A stretch of DNA of 54,739 bases from a candidate division CSSED10-310 bacterium (lineage in GTDB: Bacteria; CSSED10-310; JAFGJC01): contig JAFGLW010000025.1 in assembly GCA_016927905.1 (NCBI GenBank), forward strand, positions 1 through 54,739. Direction: 5' to 3'. Every line of letters starts with the position of its first letter. Position 1 is the first letter of the stretch. The notes under the pieces were generated by a model. That model saw nothing but the letters and a program-made list of their open reading frames with translations, was not told where the DNA came from and searched no databases. Below are positions 27,315-37,094 of the stretch, piece by piece. A program made the translations under genes and the position numbers.

Positions 27315-28159
27315 TCGATATACATTGCCAGATCGGCAGCCTGAACCGAATGGGTCAGCAGCCCCATGGAAATGAAATGAACCCCGGTTGACGCATAGGA
27401 ATCCAGGTTGTCCCAAGTGATATTTCCCGATGCTTCCAGGATGATTCCGGAAGCACAACGGGAAACGATCATGGAGATGTCGGAAGGTGACATGTTATCC
27501 AGAAGCAACGCCTCGGCTCCGGCCGCGACAGCCCGTTCCGCTTCCCGGACCGACCGCACTTCAATCTGGATCTTCATGGGATGACGCCGTTTGGCCAGAG
27601 CCGTCTGCAGTGCCGTTTCAATCCCTCCTGCAGCCTGGATATGGTTGTTCTTGATCAGGATGCCGTCTCCCAGGCTCATACGATGATTCCCCCCGCCTCC
27701 CACTCGCACAGCATACTTGTCCAAAATGCGCCATCCCGGGATGGTCTTGCGGGTGTCGATCACCCTGCAACCACGGGCTGAACAGATCTTCGCGGCTCTA
27801 TGTGTTCCGGTGCTGATTCCGGATAGCCTCTGCAATGAATTCAACACCAGGCGTTCCCCGGCCAGAATGCTCCGGGACCGGCCTGTTACAATCGCAATTT
27901 CAGATTTCGGAACCGCATGATCGCCGTCTTGAATCAGGACCTCGTACCGGATTCCGGGATCCACCTGCCGGTATATTCGCTCCGCAAGACCCTGCCCGGC
28001 GACGATACACGGAGATTTGGCGACGATGACGGCCCGAGAGTGCGCGGTCTCGGAAACCAGGATTTCCGTTGTGGCGTCACCCAGGATCAGATCCTCCGCG
28101 AGAGCGATCTTGATCAGGTCAGCAACAGCCGGTGTATTAAAGATTTCCATCGGATTCAT
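27311..28159 (-). CDS. nadC: Nicotinate-nucleotide pyrophosphorylase (carboxylating)
   Basis: Converts quinolinate and PRPP to nicotinate mononucleotide in de novo NAD synthesis. The 282-residue product contains EDLILGDATTE, the RLSGISTGTHRAA region, DTRKTIPGWRILDKYAVRVG, GGGNHRMSLGDGILIKNNHI and LLDNMSP, all family signatures. It overlaps valS by 23 bases upstream (or 14 if a second ATG at 28150 is used) and birA by 4 bases downstream, so it lies in a tightly packed operon. nadA and nadB are not in the window. Confidence 0.96.
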   Translation of the reverse strand: MNPMEIFNTPAVADLIKIALAEDLILGDATTEILVSETAHSRAVIVAKSPCIVAGQGLAERIYRQVDPGIRYEVLIQDGDHAVPKSEIAIVTGRSRSILAGERLVLNSLQRLSGISTGTHRAAKICSARGCRVIDTRKTIPGWRILDKYAVRVGGGGNHRMSLGDGILIKNNHIQAAGGIETALQTALAKRRHPMKIQIEVRSVREAERAVAAGAEALLLDNMSPSDISMIVSRCASGIILEASGNITWDNLDSYASTGVHFISMGLLTHSVQAADLAMYIE

Positions 28160-30794
28160 CCCCGTTTCGAGTAAGCCTGTTCCGCGCCGCGTTGAGTTTT
28201 TCCATTTTTCCCACCAGTTCGCCGAAAATCAGCCGGGTTTTTTCCACAATCTCCGGAGGTGCTTTTTCGACAAAATTCCCGTTTTGCAGTTTCCGTTCGG
28301 TTTTCTTCAATTCGGTTTCAATTTTCCCGATCTCTTTATCAAGACGCTGGATTTCCATGGGAACATCCACCAGATTCTCCAGGTCGACATACACATCGAT
28401 TCCGTCCTGGGTGACGGTTGTGGCCCGGACCGCAGGTGGTTCCGGATTCAGGGCGATATCGAGCTTCTCCAGTCGGCACAGGAACCTGATGGCGTCCCTG
28501 GACAGCTCCAGAATCTCCCTCACATCCGGATCGCCCGATCCGAGTACAGTCCGGATCCTGCCGGAAGGTGGAATGTGTGTCTCGGACCGCATTGTCCGGA
28601 CAGCCGTGATCACCCGATGAACGATCTCAACCCGTTCGGCTTCCTTCCGATATCCGCCGTATGATTTGACCTCAGGCCATTTCGAAACCATGATGCTGCC
28701 TTTCCCCGGATACAAAGCCTGCCAGATTTCTTCGGTAATGAACGGGGAGAAAGGATGCAGCATCTTCAATGAGCACTGGAATATCAGAAGAAGCAGCTTC
28801 CGGACCGTTGCTTTGCGGTCGGAATCATCCCCGTACAGATCCAGTTTGGCAATCTCCAGGTACCAGTCACAGAATTCATGCCAGATGAACCGGTGAACCG
28901 TTACGGCAGCTTCGTTGAATCTGAAGTTCTCGAGGTGGGACGATATTTCGGATTCGGCCTGGAACAGCCTGTGGAGTATCCATTTATCAAAAAGGGTCAG
29001 CTCGCCTTTCACCGGATCCGCCCCGGATCCAGGCGGGCAGGTTTGCTCGATCAATCTGGCCGCATTCCAGATTTTGTTGTTGAAAGTTCGACCGACATTC
29101 AGGCTGTCTTCGGAAAAGAATATATCCGAGCCCCTGGGAGAAATCATGACCATGCTGAACCGCAGAGCATCCGCACCCAGGTTCGCGATGATATCCAGAG
29201 GATCCGGTGAATTCCCCAGCGATTTGGACATTTTCCGTCCGATTCCATCCCGAACGGTTCCGTGCAGATAAACCCTGTCGAAAGGGATGTCGTTCATGAA
29301 TTCCATTCCGGCCATGATCATTCTGGCCACCCAGAAAAATATGATTTCCGGCGCCGTGATCAACACCTGCGTGGGATAGTAGGTTTTCAGATCCCCGGTC
29401 ATCCGGGGCCAGCCGAGAGTGGAAAAAGGCCAGAGCCAGCTCGAAAACCAGGTATCCAGAACATCGGGGTCCTGTTCAAGCTGTTTGGCATGGCATCGAG
29501 GGCATTCTTCCGGTTCTTCACGATAGGCCTGCAAATGTCCGCAGGCGATGCAGGTCCAGACCGGTATCCGGTGACCCCACCATAACTGCCTGCTGATACA
29601 CCAGTCCCGTATGTTTTCCATCCAATGCAGATACACCTTGGTCCACCGGTCCGGGAAAAACCGGATCCGGCCGTCTCTGACCGCCTGCACAGCCGGCTGG
29701 GCCAGAGGTTTCATCCGAACGAACCATTGCCGTGACAGATACGGCTCGACAATCGAATTGCAGCGATAGCAATACCCGACCGATGTGTCGTAATCTTCCA
29801 CTTTTTCCAGAAGTCCCAGAGATTCAAGATCCAGAATTACTTTCTCCCTGCACTCAAAACGATCCAGACCCCTGTAAGCTTCACCGGCTGCGTCATTCAT
29901 GATTCCCCGGGTATCCATGATGACAATCGAGTCCAATCCGTGACGGTTTCCCGCTTCGAAATCGTTTGGATCGTGCGCGGGTGTTATTTTGACCGCTCCC
30001 GTACCGAATTCCCGATCCACCATCTCATCGGCAATGACGGGTATGGGTCTGTCTTGAAGAGGTAAACGGACTTTTTTCCCAACCAGGTGTTTATACCGTT
30101 CATCTTCAGGATGTACGGCGATCGCCGTATCGCCCAGCATGGTTTCCGGACGTGTTGTGGCCACCATGATGCCCCGTCCCCCGTCGATTGACGGATAATG
30201 AATGGTCCAGAGTTTTCCCTTGACCGGTTGATGCACAACTTCTTCGTCCGATATCGCGGTTCGGCATCTGGGGCACAGATTGACGATATAGGTTCCCCGG
30301 TAAATCAACCCCTTGTCATACAGGCGTAAAAATGTTTCCTTGACCGCATTGGACAACCCCTCATCCAGAGTGAATCTTTCCCGGCTCCAGTCGCAGGAGC
30401 ATCCGAGTTGTTTGAGCTGCTCGATGATGATCCCGCCATGTTTTTCCTTCCATTCCCAGGCCTTCTCGACAAATTTATCCCGTCCGATATCTTCCTTGGT
30501 AACACCCTCGGACGCCATCGATTGCTCCACCTTGTTCTGAGTTGCTATGCCGGCGTGATCCATACCCGGGAGCCACAAAGTATTCAGTTTCTGCATGCGT
30601 TTGTAGCGAATTAGGATGTCCTGAAGAGTGTTGTTCAGCACATGACCCATATGCAATATTCCAGTCACGTTCGGCGGCGGGATCACAATGGTAAATGCCG
30701 GGACCGATCCGCCGTCCGGCTGAAAAAGATTGTTGTCCTGCCAGTATCGATACCATTTTTTCTCGATGGTGCCTGGATCGTAGTTTTTTTTCAT
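28137..30794 (-). CDS. valS: Valine-tRNA ligase
   Basis: Class I aminoacyl-tRNA synthetase for valine. The 885-residue product shows the HIGH-type motif GILHMGHVLNN, the editing domain signatures (TTRPETMLGDTAIAVHPED), the KMSKS motif (GRKMSKSLGNSPDPLD) and the C-terminal tRNA-binding coiled coil (DKEIGKIETELKKTERKLQ). The ATG at 30794 with GAGGAAAGAG upstream is chosen over an in-frame ATG at 30872. It is followed without a gap by nadC. Confidence 0.97.
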   Translation of the reverse strand: MKKNYDPGTIEKKWYRYWQDNNLFQPDGGSVPAFTIVIPPPNVTGILHMGHVLNNTLQDILIRYKRMQKLNTLWLPGMDHAGIATQNKVEQSMASEGVTKEDIGRDKFVEKAWEWKEKHGGIIIEQLKQLGCSCDWSRERFTLDEGLSNAVKETFLRLYDKGLIYRGTYIVNLCPRCRTAISDEEVVHQPVKGKLWTIHYPSIDGGRGIMVATTRPETMLGDTAIAVHPEDERYKHLVGKKVRLPLQDRPIPVIADEMVDREFGTGAVKITPAHDPNDFEAGNRHGLDSIVIMDTRGIMNDAAGEAYRGLDRFECREKVILDLESLGLLEKVEDYDTSVGYCYRCNSIVEPYLSRQWFVRMKPLAQPAVQAVRDGRIRFFPDRWTKVYLHWMENIRDWCISRQLWWGHRIPVWTCIACGHLQAYREEPEECPRCHAKQLEQDPDVLDTWFSSWLWPFSTLGWPRMTGDLKTYYPTQVLITAPEIIFFWVARMIMAGMEFMNDIPFDRVYLHGTVRDGIGRKMSKSLGNSPDPLDIIANLGADALRFSMVMISPRGSDIFFSEDSLNVGRTFNNKIWNAARLIEQTCPPGSGADPVKGELTLFDKWILHRLFQAESEISSHLENFRFNEAAVTVHRFIWHEFCDWYLEIAKLDLYGDDSDRKATVRKLLLLIFQCSLKMLHPFSPFITEEIWQALYPGKGSIMVSKWPEVKSYGGYRKEAERVEIVHRVITAVRTMRSETHIPPSGRIRTVLGSGDPDVREILELSRDAIRFLCRLEKLDIALNPEPPAVRATTVTQDGIDVYVDLENLVDVPMEIQRLDKEIGKIETELKKTERKLQNGNFVEKAPPEIVEKTRLIFGELVGKMEKLNAARNRLTRNGDESDGNL

Positions 30795-30846
30795 TACTCT
30801 TTCCTCGCTCCGATTGACCTTATTTTCGACTGATCCGGGAATGATT

Positions 30847-31662
30847 TCAGGATGATTCGGATTCCGGATCATCGGTGCTGACCAACCGGGCGGCTTCTTC
30901 CTTGATTTTTTCTATTTCCTGTGTGATCAGGTTTTCGGCCAGTTGAGGAACCAAATCCTGGATAACGCTCTCAACAATCGTGGCGATTTTGAATGATAGC
31001 TCGGAAAAATCAATCGACTCGACGATTTTACCTGCAACTTCCGGTGCAATTCTCGGGGCCAGGTTCGCTGCCAGGGAATCAGTCAGGAGAACCACGTTTT
31101 CGTTGAGATAACTCTCCAGGATTTCCATGAGAATCTTGGCCCGTTGCTCGGGGGAAGCCAGAGTGGTTTCCTTCATGATCGGACCGGTCATCTCCACAGC
31201 GGCAGCCATCATTTCTTCGTCGATTCCGCGTTCGAGTGATTCGACGATGACGGGCTGGCAGGTTGTGGTATCGGCTTCCTGGACGGGCGGTTCATCCTTC
31301 TTCAGGACACGCTCCAGGACAATCTTCAATTCCCGGTCATCCAGCGGTTTGGTTAGATATCCGGCCGCCCCCATCTGCCGGCTGCTTTTGGATGTGTATC
31401 CCTTGCTGCGGTCGGCCATCAGAATCACCGGGAGAGAAATACCGTCTGATTTCCTGGCCAGCGAGTCGATGTCCCGCTGAACATTCAAGCCGGGAAGTGA
31501 TGACGACAGAAGCAGGATATCCGGATGGTAGGACTTGATGACGGAATGCAGTTCATCGGTGTCCTGAGCAAGAGCGACCTGGGTATCGGTGGATCGGAAA
31601 ACGATCTGAACCGCTTTCCGCACGGCGGGATTTTCGTCTGCAAGAAGCAACTTCATGCTCAT
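30847..31662 (-). CDS. Response regulator with helical C-terminal tail
   Basis: The 271-residue product begins with a receiver domain (LLLADENPAVRK; phospho-acceptor D48 in YHPDILLLSSSLPG; K105 in YLTKPLD). After a short linker the last 140 residues are predicted mostly helical, acidic and without a known DNA-binding fold. The end (VESVIQDLVPQLAENLITQEIEKI) resembles the C-terminal oligomerisation region of PopZ-like and similar delta-proteobacterial receiver proteins; this is a resemblance by eye. Only one acidic residue pair (D9-E10) is seen at the metal site. It probably acts through protein contacts. It lies between the TPR gene and valS. Confidence 0.85.
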   Translation of the reverse strand: MSMKLLLADENPAVRKAVQIVFRSTDTQVALAQDTDELHSVIKSYHPDILLLSSSLPGLNVQRDIDSLARKSDGISLPVILMADRSKGYTSKSSRQMGAAGYLTKPLDDRELKIVLERVLKKDEPPVQEADTTTCQPVIVESLERGIDEEMMAAAVEMTGPIMKETTLASPEQRAKILMEILESYLNENVVLLTDSLAANLAPRIAPEVAGKIVESIDFSELSFKIATIVESVIQDLVPQLAENLITQEIEKIKEEAARLVSTDDPESESS

Positions 31663-31723
31663 CTGTCAAACCCTTCTGATACCATCCTTGCCTTCCCATG
31701 AATCGGGGACATCCCGATCACGT

Positions 31724-32485
31724 TCATGGCTGGGATTCCGCCTGCTGTAACGGTTCGTCCGGAGCATGTTCCTTCCGGATCCTTTCAAGCTGTTTCTCGG
31801 CGGAATTGTTCCAGTCCGATTTGGGATAGTCCTTGACGAGCTTCTCATAATATTGGATGGCCTGACTCCAGTTCTCTTCCGATTCTAATCTTCTGGCTGC
31901 CTCAAATATGACGATATCCATCAGCGGGAAATCGGGATAACCGGTCATGATCCGGTCCAGATCCCGATGAGAATCCTGGATGTCGCCCAGGTTGAACTTC
32001 GCCGTGGCGGATCCAAGAAGTGCCGTCGGAACCAATATGTGATCCGGATTGCTGTCCATAAAAATATTATATTTTTCAAGAGCTTTCTGGTATTCACCCA
32101 TGTTCAGATAAGTTGAAGCTTCCAACAGCACGGCCGTTCTGGCAGAGTCGGTTTGTGGATAATTGTCGGTTATTTCCTCAAAAGACTGGGCAATTTTTTC
32201 TCTCGAGACAGACGGTTCGGATTCGGGATCTGCCGGCGCGAAGGCAAACGCCTGGTCATAAAGGGTGATGGCGTTCAGGAGCAGAGCAGATGCCTGGCTT
32301 TCCTTCATCCGGTTGTTGTAAAGCATCAGGAAAACCAGTACCAGCACGATCAAGATCCCGATACCGATGTAGCCGATGAAATCCTTGAATCGTGTATAAA
32401 ATTCTGCGAATCGCTCAACCCTTCCGGCGGGTTCAGCGGTATTCGGCGTAATTTTGCTCTGTTCTGCTCTCTTTGTTTTTGCCAT
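31724..32485 (-). CDS. Membrane-anchored tetratricopeptide-repeat protein
   Basis: The 253-residue product has a cytoplasmic basic N-terminus, one transmembrane helix (IGYIGIGILIVLVLVFLMLY) and a periplasmic part with TPR units (EITDNYPQTDSARTAVLLEA, LNMGEYQKALEKYNIFM, NWSQAIQYYEKLVKDYPKS). The layout is like YfgM and related envelope assembly proteins, but no BamD or Pal partner is adjacent. The ATG at 32485 with GCGGAGGA upstream is chosen over an ATG at 32548. It is the first gene of the probable minus-strand operon containing valS. Confidence 0.85.
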   Translation of the reverse strand: MAKTKRAEQSKITPNTAEPAGRVERFAEFYTRFKDFIGYIGIGILIVLVLVFLMLYNNRMKESQASALLLNAITLYDQAFAFAPADPESEPSVSREKIAQSFEEITDNYPQTDSARTAVLLEASTYLNMGEYQKALEKYNIFMDSNPDHILVPTALLGSATAKFNLGDIQDSHRDLDRIMTGYPDFPLMDIVIFEAARRLESEENWSQAIQYYEKLVKDYPKSDWNNSAEKQLERIRKEHAPDEPLQQAESQP

Positions 32486-32627
32486 GTATTCCTCCGCCCT
32501 ATCGGTGAATCTCCACTTCCGGGTGTGATACGACTCCAAATCCGGCAAGACAGCACCAAAAAACTGACTTATACTATGTAAATCAAGTCAAAAAAGCAAA
32601 CCTTGATCCGGATCCCCTTCTGTACTC

Positions 32628-34594
32628 CTAAACTCCCCAGCCGAATTCCCAGATATCCATTTCACCGATCAAACGGGTGATGCCCGGATCGGTCATGCCG
32701 GCAATCCAAACAATACCGGTTGCCGATCCGGCACCCTCCGGCCATGGAAATTGCTTAATGATCCCCAGTTCATACCGGCCCGGCTCGAGATCGATTGAAT
32801 AATAATCAAATGCGTCGAAAGACGGCGCAAAGTACATCGATCCGTATACATCCAGTATGACAAACAACGGAAGACCGGGATATTTTCCCGATTCCGGATT
32901 GCACAGATATACTTTACATCCACACGGATCGCCGGCACGAAAATACACCGCCGGCATCCACAACTCGACTCCCAGAGCGGAACAGCCGGGAGTGTGGGTC
33001 GGTAAAACGGGCGTCTCCGTAGATGGCGACTGCGTATGCGTTGGCGGGGATGTCCCGGTTGGCGGAACGGGAGTGTGGGTCGGGAGTGCTGCCGTCGGTG
33101 AGGGCATTTGTGTGGATGTTTCCGTCGGCGGCGGAGTATGAGTCGGTGAGCCCGGAGGTGTCGTCGGCGTTGTCGGGGGTGGTGGAGTGGGTGTCGGTGT
33201 GGTCGGAGTGGGCGTGGTCAGGGGCAGCCTGTAGCCGCATATCCGGACATCATCGATGTTCCAGCCGCAATAGGTCCAGCCGATATCCGTGGGTCCCATG
33301 GTCCAGCGTATCCAGACCCGGGGCTGATCGTCGCACAATAATCCCAGCGGCTGGGTCGACAGCGCTCATTCACCATCATCAATCGTCGCCCCATTTTCCC
33401 AGATATTGGAAAAAGACGTTCCGTCCAGACTTACCTGGATTCGGGCATGATCATACTCAGAGCTTTCTACACCCAGCCACCGGGCGAATTGAATCTCCGC
33501 ATCAAAAATCCCGTTGAAATCCAGTGGCTCGGTTGTCAGCGTGTATTCCGGCATGTTGTTCACGTAACCACCGTTCAGATTGTATCCATAGACGGTGCTG
33601 CCGGTATAACCGGAGGTGGGATCCGGCGCTCCGTGATCCCCGCTGCCACCGGTTGGCTGACCCCAGGCCCATTGACCGGTCACGGTCCAGCCGGGATTCT
33701 CATCCAAGTCAAAGACAACGATCGGGCATTCGAAGTACTTGGCAGTGACTGTAAACTGCATGCCGGCGCTGGTGCTGTACCCGCCGTCACCGATGATCAG
33801 AAGCGCGAAACCGGTCCCGTTGTCGTCTGCTCCCGGAGCGAACGTCATCGGATCGTTGTAGGTGATGGAATCGATATGGCCGCATACAATCCAGTATGCA
33901 GCGGGATTGATCTGGCCTTCCTGAACAGCGATCACGTTCGGCGCCATGCCGGATGTATGCGGGTAGAGCTCGGTTGCCAGACTTACAGGTCGAGAATTCA
34001 TCAAAAGCCCAGCTGGTCGCATTCACGCAGCCCTGGGAATAGGAGTTGGGGGTCTGGAAATTGACCAGGATTTCCAGAATTTCATACAGGTCCGACTGGT
34101 TGACTTCATCCACGAGGATCTGAATGGCCGGATCGTAATCCCGATGTCGCATGACCTGGTACGGTTTCTCGATCAACCGCTCCGGCGGAAGTCCCTTCGG
34201 GGGAAGCCGCTGGAAGAAACGCCAGCCAGCCGGGGGAATGAAATCTGCGGATCGGATCAGCAGACCATCACCGCCGCTCAGAATTCGATCCGGAGCCGGT
34301 GCATCCGGAGCCGCCAGTGAATAGCGGGACATGACATAATACCCGTTGGTTTGATCGAAGGAACTCACGACCGAAATGGTGAGTCCCTTTTCCTCCATCC
34401 GGAATACGGCTTCATCCGAGCAGGATAACAGGGCGTGCCGGTCCGTTCGATGCAGAAGCCGGATACCGGAATCCCCGGCCGCATGGTCCCGACCGGAATT
34501 CAAATCCAGTTCGACGATCCAGAGATCCGGAGATGCTGCCTGGGACAGGTGTCAAACCCAGCAGCAATAAAAAAAAGATGTATGGTTTTCTCAT
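32628..34594 (-). pseudogene. Decayed secreted M28-type metallopeptidase with PT-rich linker and shared C-terminal domain
   Basis: Pieces of one gene lie in order in different frames. A signal peptide starts at 34594 (MRKPYIFFLLLLGLTPV). After a frame change near 34550 the prodomain follows (SPDLWIVELDLNSG). After a second change near 33995 comes the start of an M28 peptidase domain with two zinc-ligand motifs (CGHIDS, APGADDNGTG). It then jumps directly to non-catalytic sequence, so most of the catalytic domain is deleted. A stop at 33366 and another frame change near 33340 precede a WNIDDV jelly-roll end, a Pro/Thr-rich linker (about 33221-32985) and the C-terminal domain (32984-32628). Sequencing error could explain single shifts but not the deletion. 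Confidence 0.8.
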
Positions 34595-34741
34595 TTGGTT
34601 GACCTCTGAAAAACAGTGTTTATCACGGGACATAAATCCCCCGCATATCAAGGCTGCAATTATCATGCTAAACAACCAGAAATATCCGGATTGCAGATTT
34701 GAAACCGTGAAAACCTGGACTTGGATCGCTTAATCTGCGAT

Positions 34742-35166
34742 GATTCGGCGTTCGAATATACCGGTCGCCCCGCCGATTTTCTCGATCTGCACGATCTCAC
34801 CCTGGCAGCAGCCGGATTGCCAGTGCCCGGCCTGTCCCGCCAGGTCTTATCTCCGAAGTCTACAGCGCGCAACATTCCACGGTGATCGATGGGATTCACG
34901 GGCTTTTCACGGGCGATATGAAGGTTCTGTACCGGGATTCCTGGAAGTTGTTCTGGAGATCCGACGGACGGCATCAGCTTTTCGATCTGAGAGATGCTTC
35001 CGTGGGGATGGACATCGCGGACATGCACCCGGAAATCGTCGTCGAACTGGTTGGTGAACTGCAGGATTATATTTCCTCGTTCGAAGATAAGAAGATGCAA
35101 TCCGGATCAAGTGAATTCATTCACGATGACATGAAAGCATTGCGAACATTGGGATATATCGAGTAA
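34742..35166 (+). pseudogene. Sulfatase-like hydrolase, C-terminal remnant
   Basis: Two frames together encode the end of a sulfatase-family protein. The first (from about 34742) reads RPADFLDLHDLTLAAAGLPV, as in the segment that precedes the C-terminal domain of sulfatases. After a frame change around 34845 the second reads ISEVYSAQ and continues through GDMKVLYRDSWKLFW, HQLFDLRD, and IADMHPEIVVELVGEL to a final LRTLGYIE. The catalytic N-terminal part with the formylglycine motif is absent. It lies directly upstream of two glycosyltransferase genes. The family call is by pattern only. Confidence 0.5.
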
Positions 35167-35176
35167 GCTGTTAGGC

Positions 35177-36262
35177 ATGGGGAAAGAAATGATTCCGGCG
35201 CATGATGAATCCGCACCGGGTTCACCCTTGATCGTCCGGATCGGCGCGCTCGGGGATATGGTGCTGTTGACGCCCCTGCTGGATGCCCTGGTTCACCGGT
35301 ACGGATGCGCCTGCGATCTGGTGGGGAGTCGTTTCAGTGAACCGCTGTTTCGGGCGGATCCGCGGGTGGGCCGAATCCTGATGTTAAAAAGCTGCAACCG
35401 TCCCTATTATCTGGCTCACGACCAGATCGATCTGGTCCGGGAACTCCGGAAAAATCCTCCCGGACCGGTCTTTCTTCTCGATACCCACCCCGGGATTTAT
35501 TCATTGCTTGTCCGCAGCGGCATCCCGCCCCATCGGGTCATCTCAAGGGGAAAGGAGGGCCGTCAAGCGGGCATCCATGTGGTGACGGACAATCTGAATC
35601 TGGCGCGCAGGGCGGAAACAGCGCCGTTCGATTTTCCGGAGAATCGGGTGCTGGGAACGAGACTTCATGTTTCCGGAGATGCCCGGATTGCTCTTTCCGG
35701 CCTGCTGGCCGAACTGCATCTCGACGGCAAACCGTTCGTGGTCATTCAGATCGGTACCAGCCGGTCTCTGAAACAGAAGAAAACGAGCTTCAAAAAACAC
35801 TGGCCGGAAGATCGATGGATCTTTTTGATACGTAATCTACTGCAGGCATATCCCGGAATTCAGGTGATGCTGCCCGGCGCTCCGGCCGAGACCGGTTTGA
35901 TCGATCATCTCACCCGGCGGTGCGCCGACAAACGGGTCAGCAATCTGGCGGGAATGGTGGATATTCCCAGATTGATGGCGTTGATGGAGCGGGCCGTATG
36001 CAGTATCAGCGTCGATACCGGTCCGGCCCACGTGGCAGCGGCTGTGGCATGCCCGCTTGTCGTGCTTTTCGGAGGAACCTATCCGGACCGGAATGCTCCG
36101 TTGAGTTGCGGGTCCCCGGTTCTGGTGGTCACTGGACCTGAAACGGCAGCAGAATATCCAACCGAAAGTGATTGGCTGGCTCACCACAGCATGCTCCAGA
36201 TTTCACCGGAATCCGTTATGGCGGCGGTAACCGGGATCGTTGGCGAAAGGCTGGCCGCATGA
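35177..36262 (+). CDS. Glycosyltransferase family 9 (heptosyltransferase-like)
   Basis: The 361-residue product has the family's N-terminal phosphate-binding segment (VRIGALGDMVLLTPLLDAL). In the C-terminal domain it has FVVIQIGTS, LAGMVDIPRLMALMERAV and the sugar-nucleotide site SVDTGPAHVAAAVACPLVVL. Such enzymes add heptose to the LPS inner core from ADP-heptose. A second in-frame ATG at 35189 has GGGGAAAG upstream and may be the true start. It overlaps the next glycosyltransferase by four bases (ATGA). The substrate is inferred from family only. Confidence 0.88.
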   Translation: MGKEMIPAHDESAPGSPLIVRIGALGDMVLLTPLLDALVHRYGCACDLVGSRFSEPLFRADPRVGRILMLKSCNRPYYLAHDQIDLVRELRKNPPGPVFLLDTHPGIYSLLVRSGIPPHRVISRGKEGRQAGIHVVTDNLNLARRAETAPFDFPENRVLGTRLHVSGDARIALSGLLAELHLDGKPFVVIQIGTSRSLKQKKTSFKKHWPEDRWIFLIRNLLQAYPGIQVMLPGAPAETGLIDHLTRRCADKRVSNLAGMVDIPRLMALMERAVCSISVDTGPAHVAAAVACPLVVLFGGTYPDRNAPLSCGSPVLVVTGPETAAEYPTESDWLAHHSMLQISPESVMAAVTGIVGERLAA

Positions 36263-37041
36263 ATCGGACGGGATCCAACGCGAGCCGCTTGCCGGTCACC
36301 GTTCTGATTCCCAGTTTCAACGAGGAAAAAAACATCCATGCCTGCCTGGAAAGCGTAACCTGGGCGGATGAGATACTGATCGTCGATTCGTTCAGTACCG
36401 ACCGGACACTGGATATCGCCAGGGAATTTCCTGTCCGCATCCTGCAGCATGAATACATCAATTCAGCTGAGCAGAAAAACTGGGCGATACCCCAGGCAAA
36501 ACACGAATGGGTGCTGATCGTGGACTGCGATGAACGGGTCAGTCCAGAACTGAAGGAAGAAATCCAGGTTCTATTGAGGGGAAATCCCCAACGGGAAGGC
36601 TATTGGATCAGGCGATCCAATTTCCTGTTCGGACAACCGGTGACTCATTCCGGATGGGGGCATGACCGGGTTCTGAGACTGTTCCGCAGGGATAAGGGAC
36701 GGTATCGGAAAAAAAGGGTACACGCCCAGATCGAACTCAATGATACCGGGGAATTGAACGCCTGCATGGTGCATTACAGCATCGATTCCATGAGTCAGTG
36801 GATAACCAAGATCGATCGATATTCGACCTGGAAAAGCCAGGACAAGCTGGAAGCCGGGTTCAGGGTGCCGATGCTGCAAAGCTTGATCCGGCCGGAAGTG
36901 CGCTTTTTCAATGAATACGTGATCAGGGGGGGATTTCTGGATGGGTATGCCGGGTTTTTAATTGCGGCCATGAGTGCCATTTCAGAATTTTTGATGTCCA
37001 CCAAAGTCTTGACTGCAAGACAACGGTCCCGGAAAGGTTGA
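36259..37041 (+). CDS. Glycosyltransferase family 2 (WaaE/KdtX-like)
   Basis: The 260-residue product has the GT-A fold motifs [28 protein letters not shown] and the metal-binding [13 protein letters not shown], plus [16 protein letters not shown] typical of the LPS core beta-glucosyltransferase WaaE/KdtX group. The ATG at 36259 overlaps the stop of the preceding heptosyltransferase-like gene, so the two probably act in sequence on the LPS core. The frame is open upstream to 36172 inside that gene. The exact acceptor is unknown. Confidence 0.87.
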   Translation: MNRTGSNASRLPVTVLIPSFNEEKNIHACLESVTWADEILIVDSFSTDRTLDIAREFPVRILQHEYINSAEQKNWAIPQAKHEWVLIVDCDERVSPELKEEIQVLLRGNPQREGYWIRRSNFLFGQPVTHSGWGHDRVLRLFRRDKGRYRKKRVHAQIELNDTGELNACMVHYSIDSMSQWITKIDRYSTWKSQDKLEAGFRVPMLQSLIRPEVRFFNEYVIRGGFLDGYAGFLIAAMSAISEFLMSTKVLTARQRSRKG

Positions 37042-37094
37042 AGGGCAAACCGCATCACCCGTCACGTCGGGTGATGCTGGAACGAGACAATCGA

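Noticed and set aside
32985..33221. Possible tandem repeat or CRISPR-like array in the PT-rich linker
   Set aside because: The periodic DNA reflects Pro/Thr codons of the protein linker; there are no constant repeats with unique spacers.
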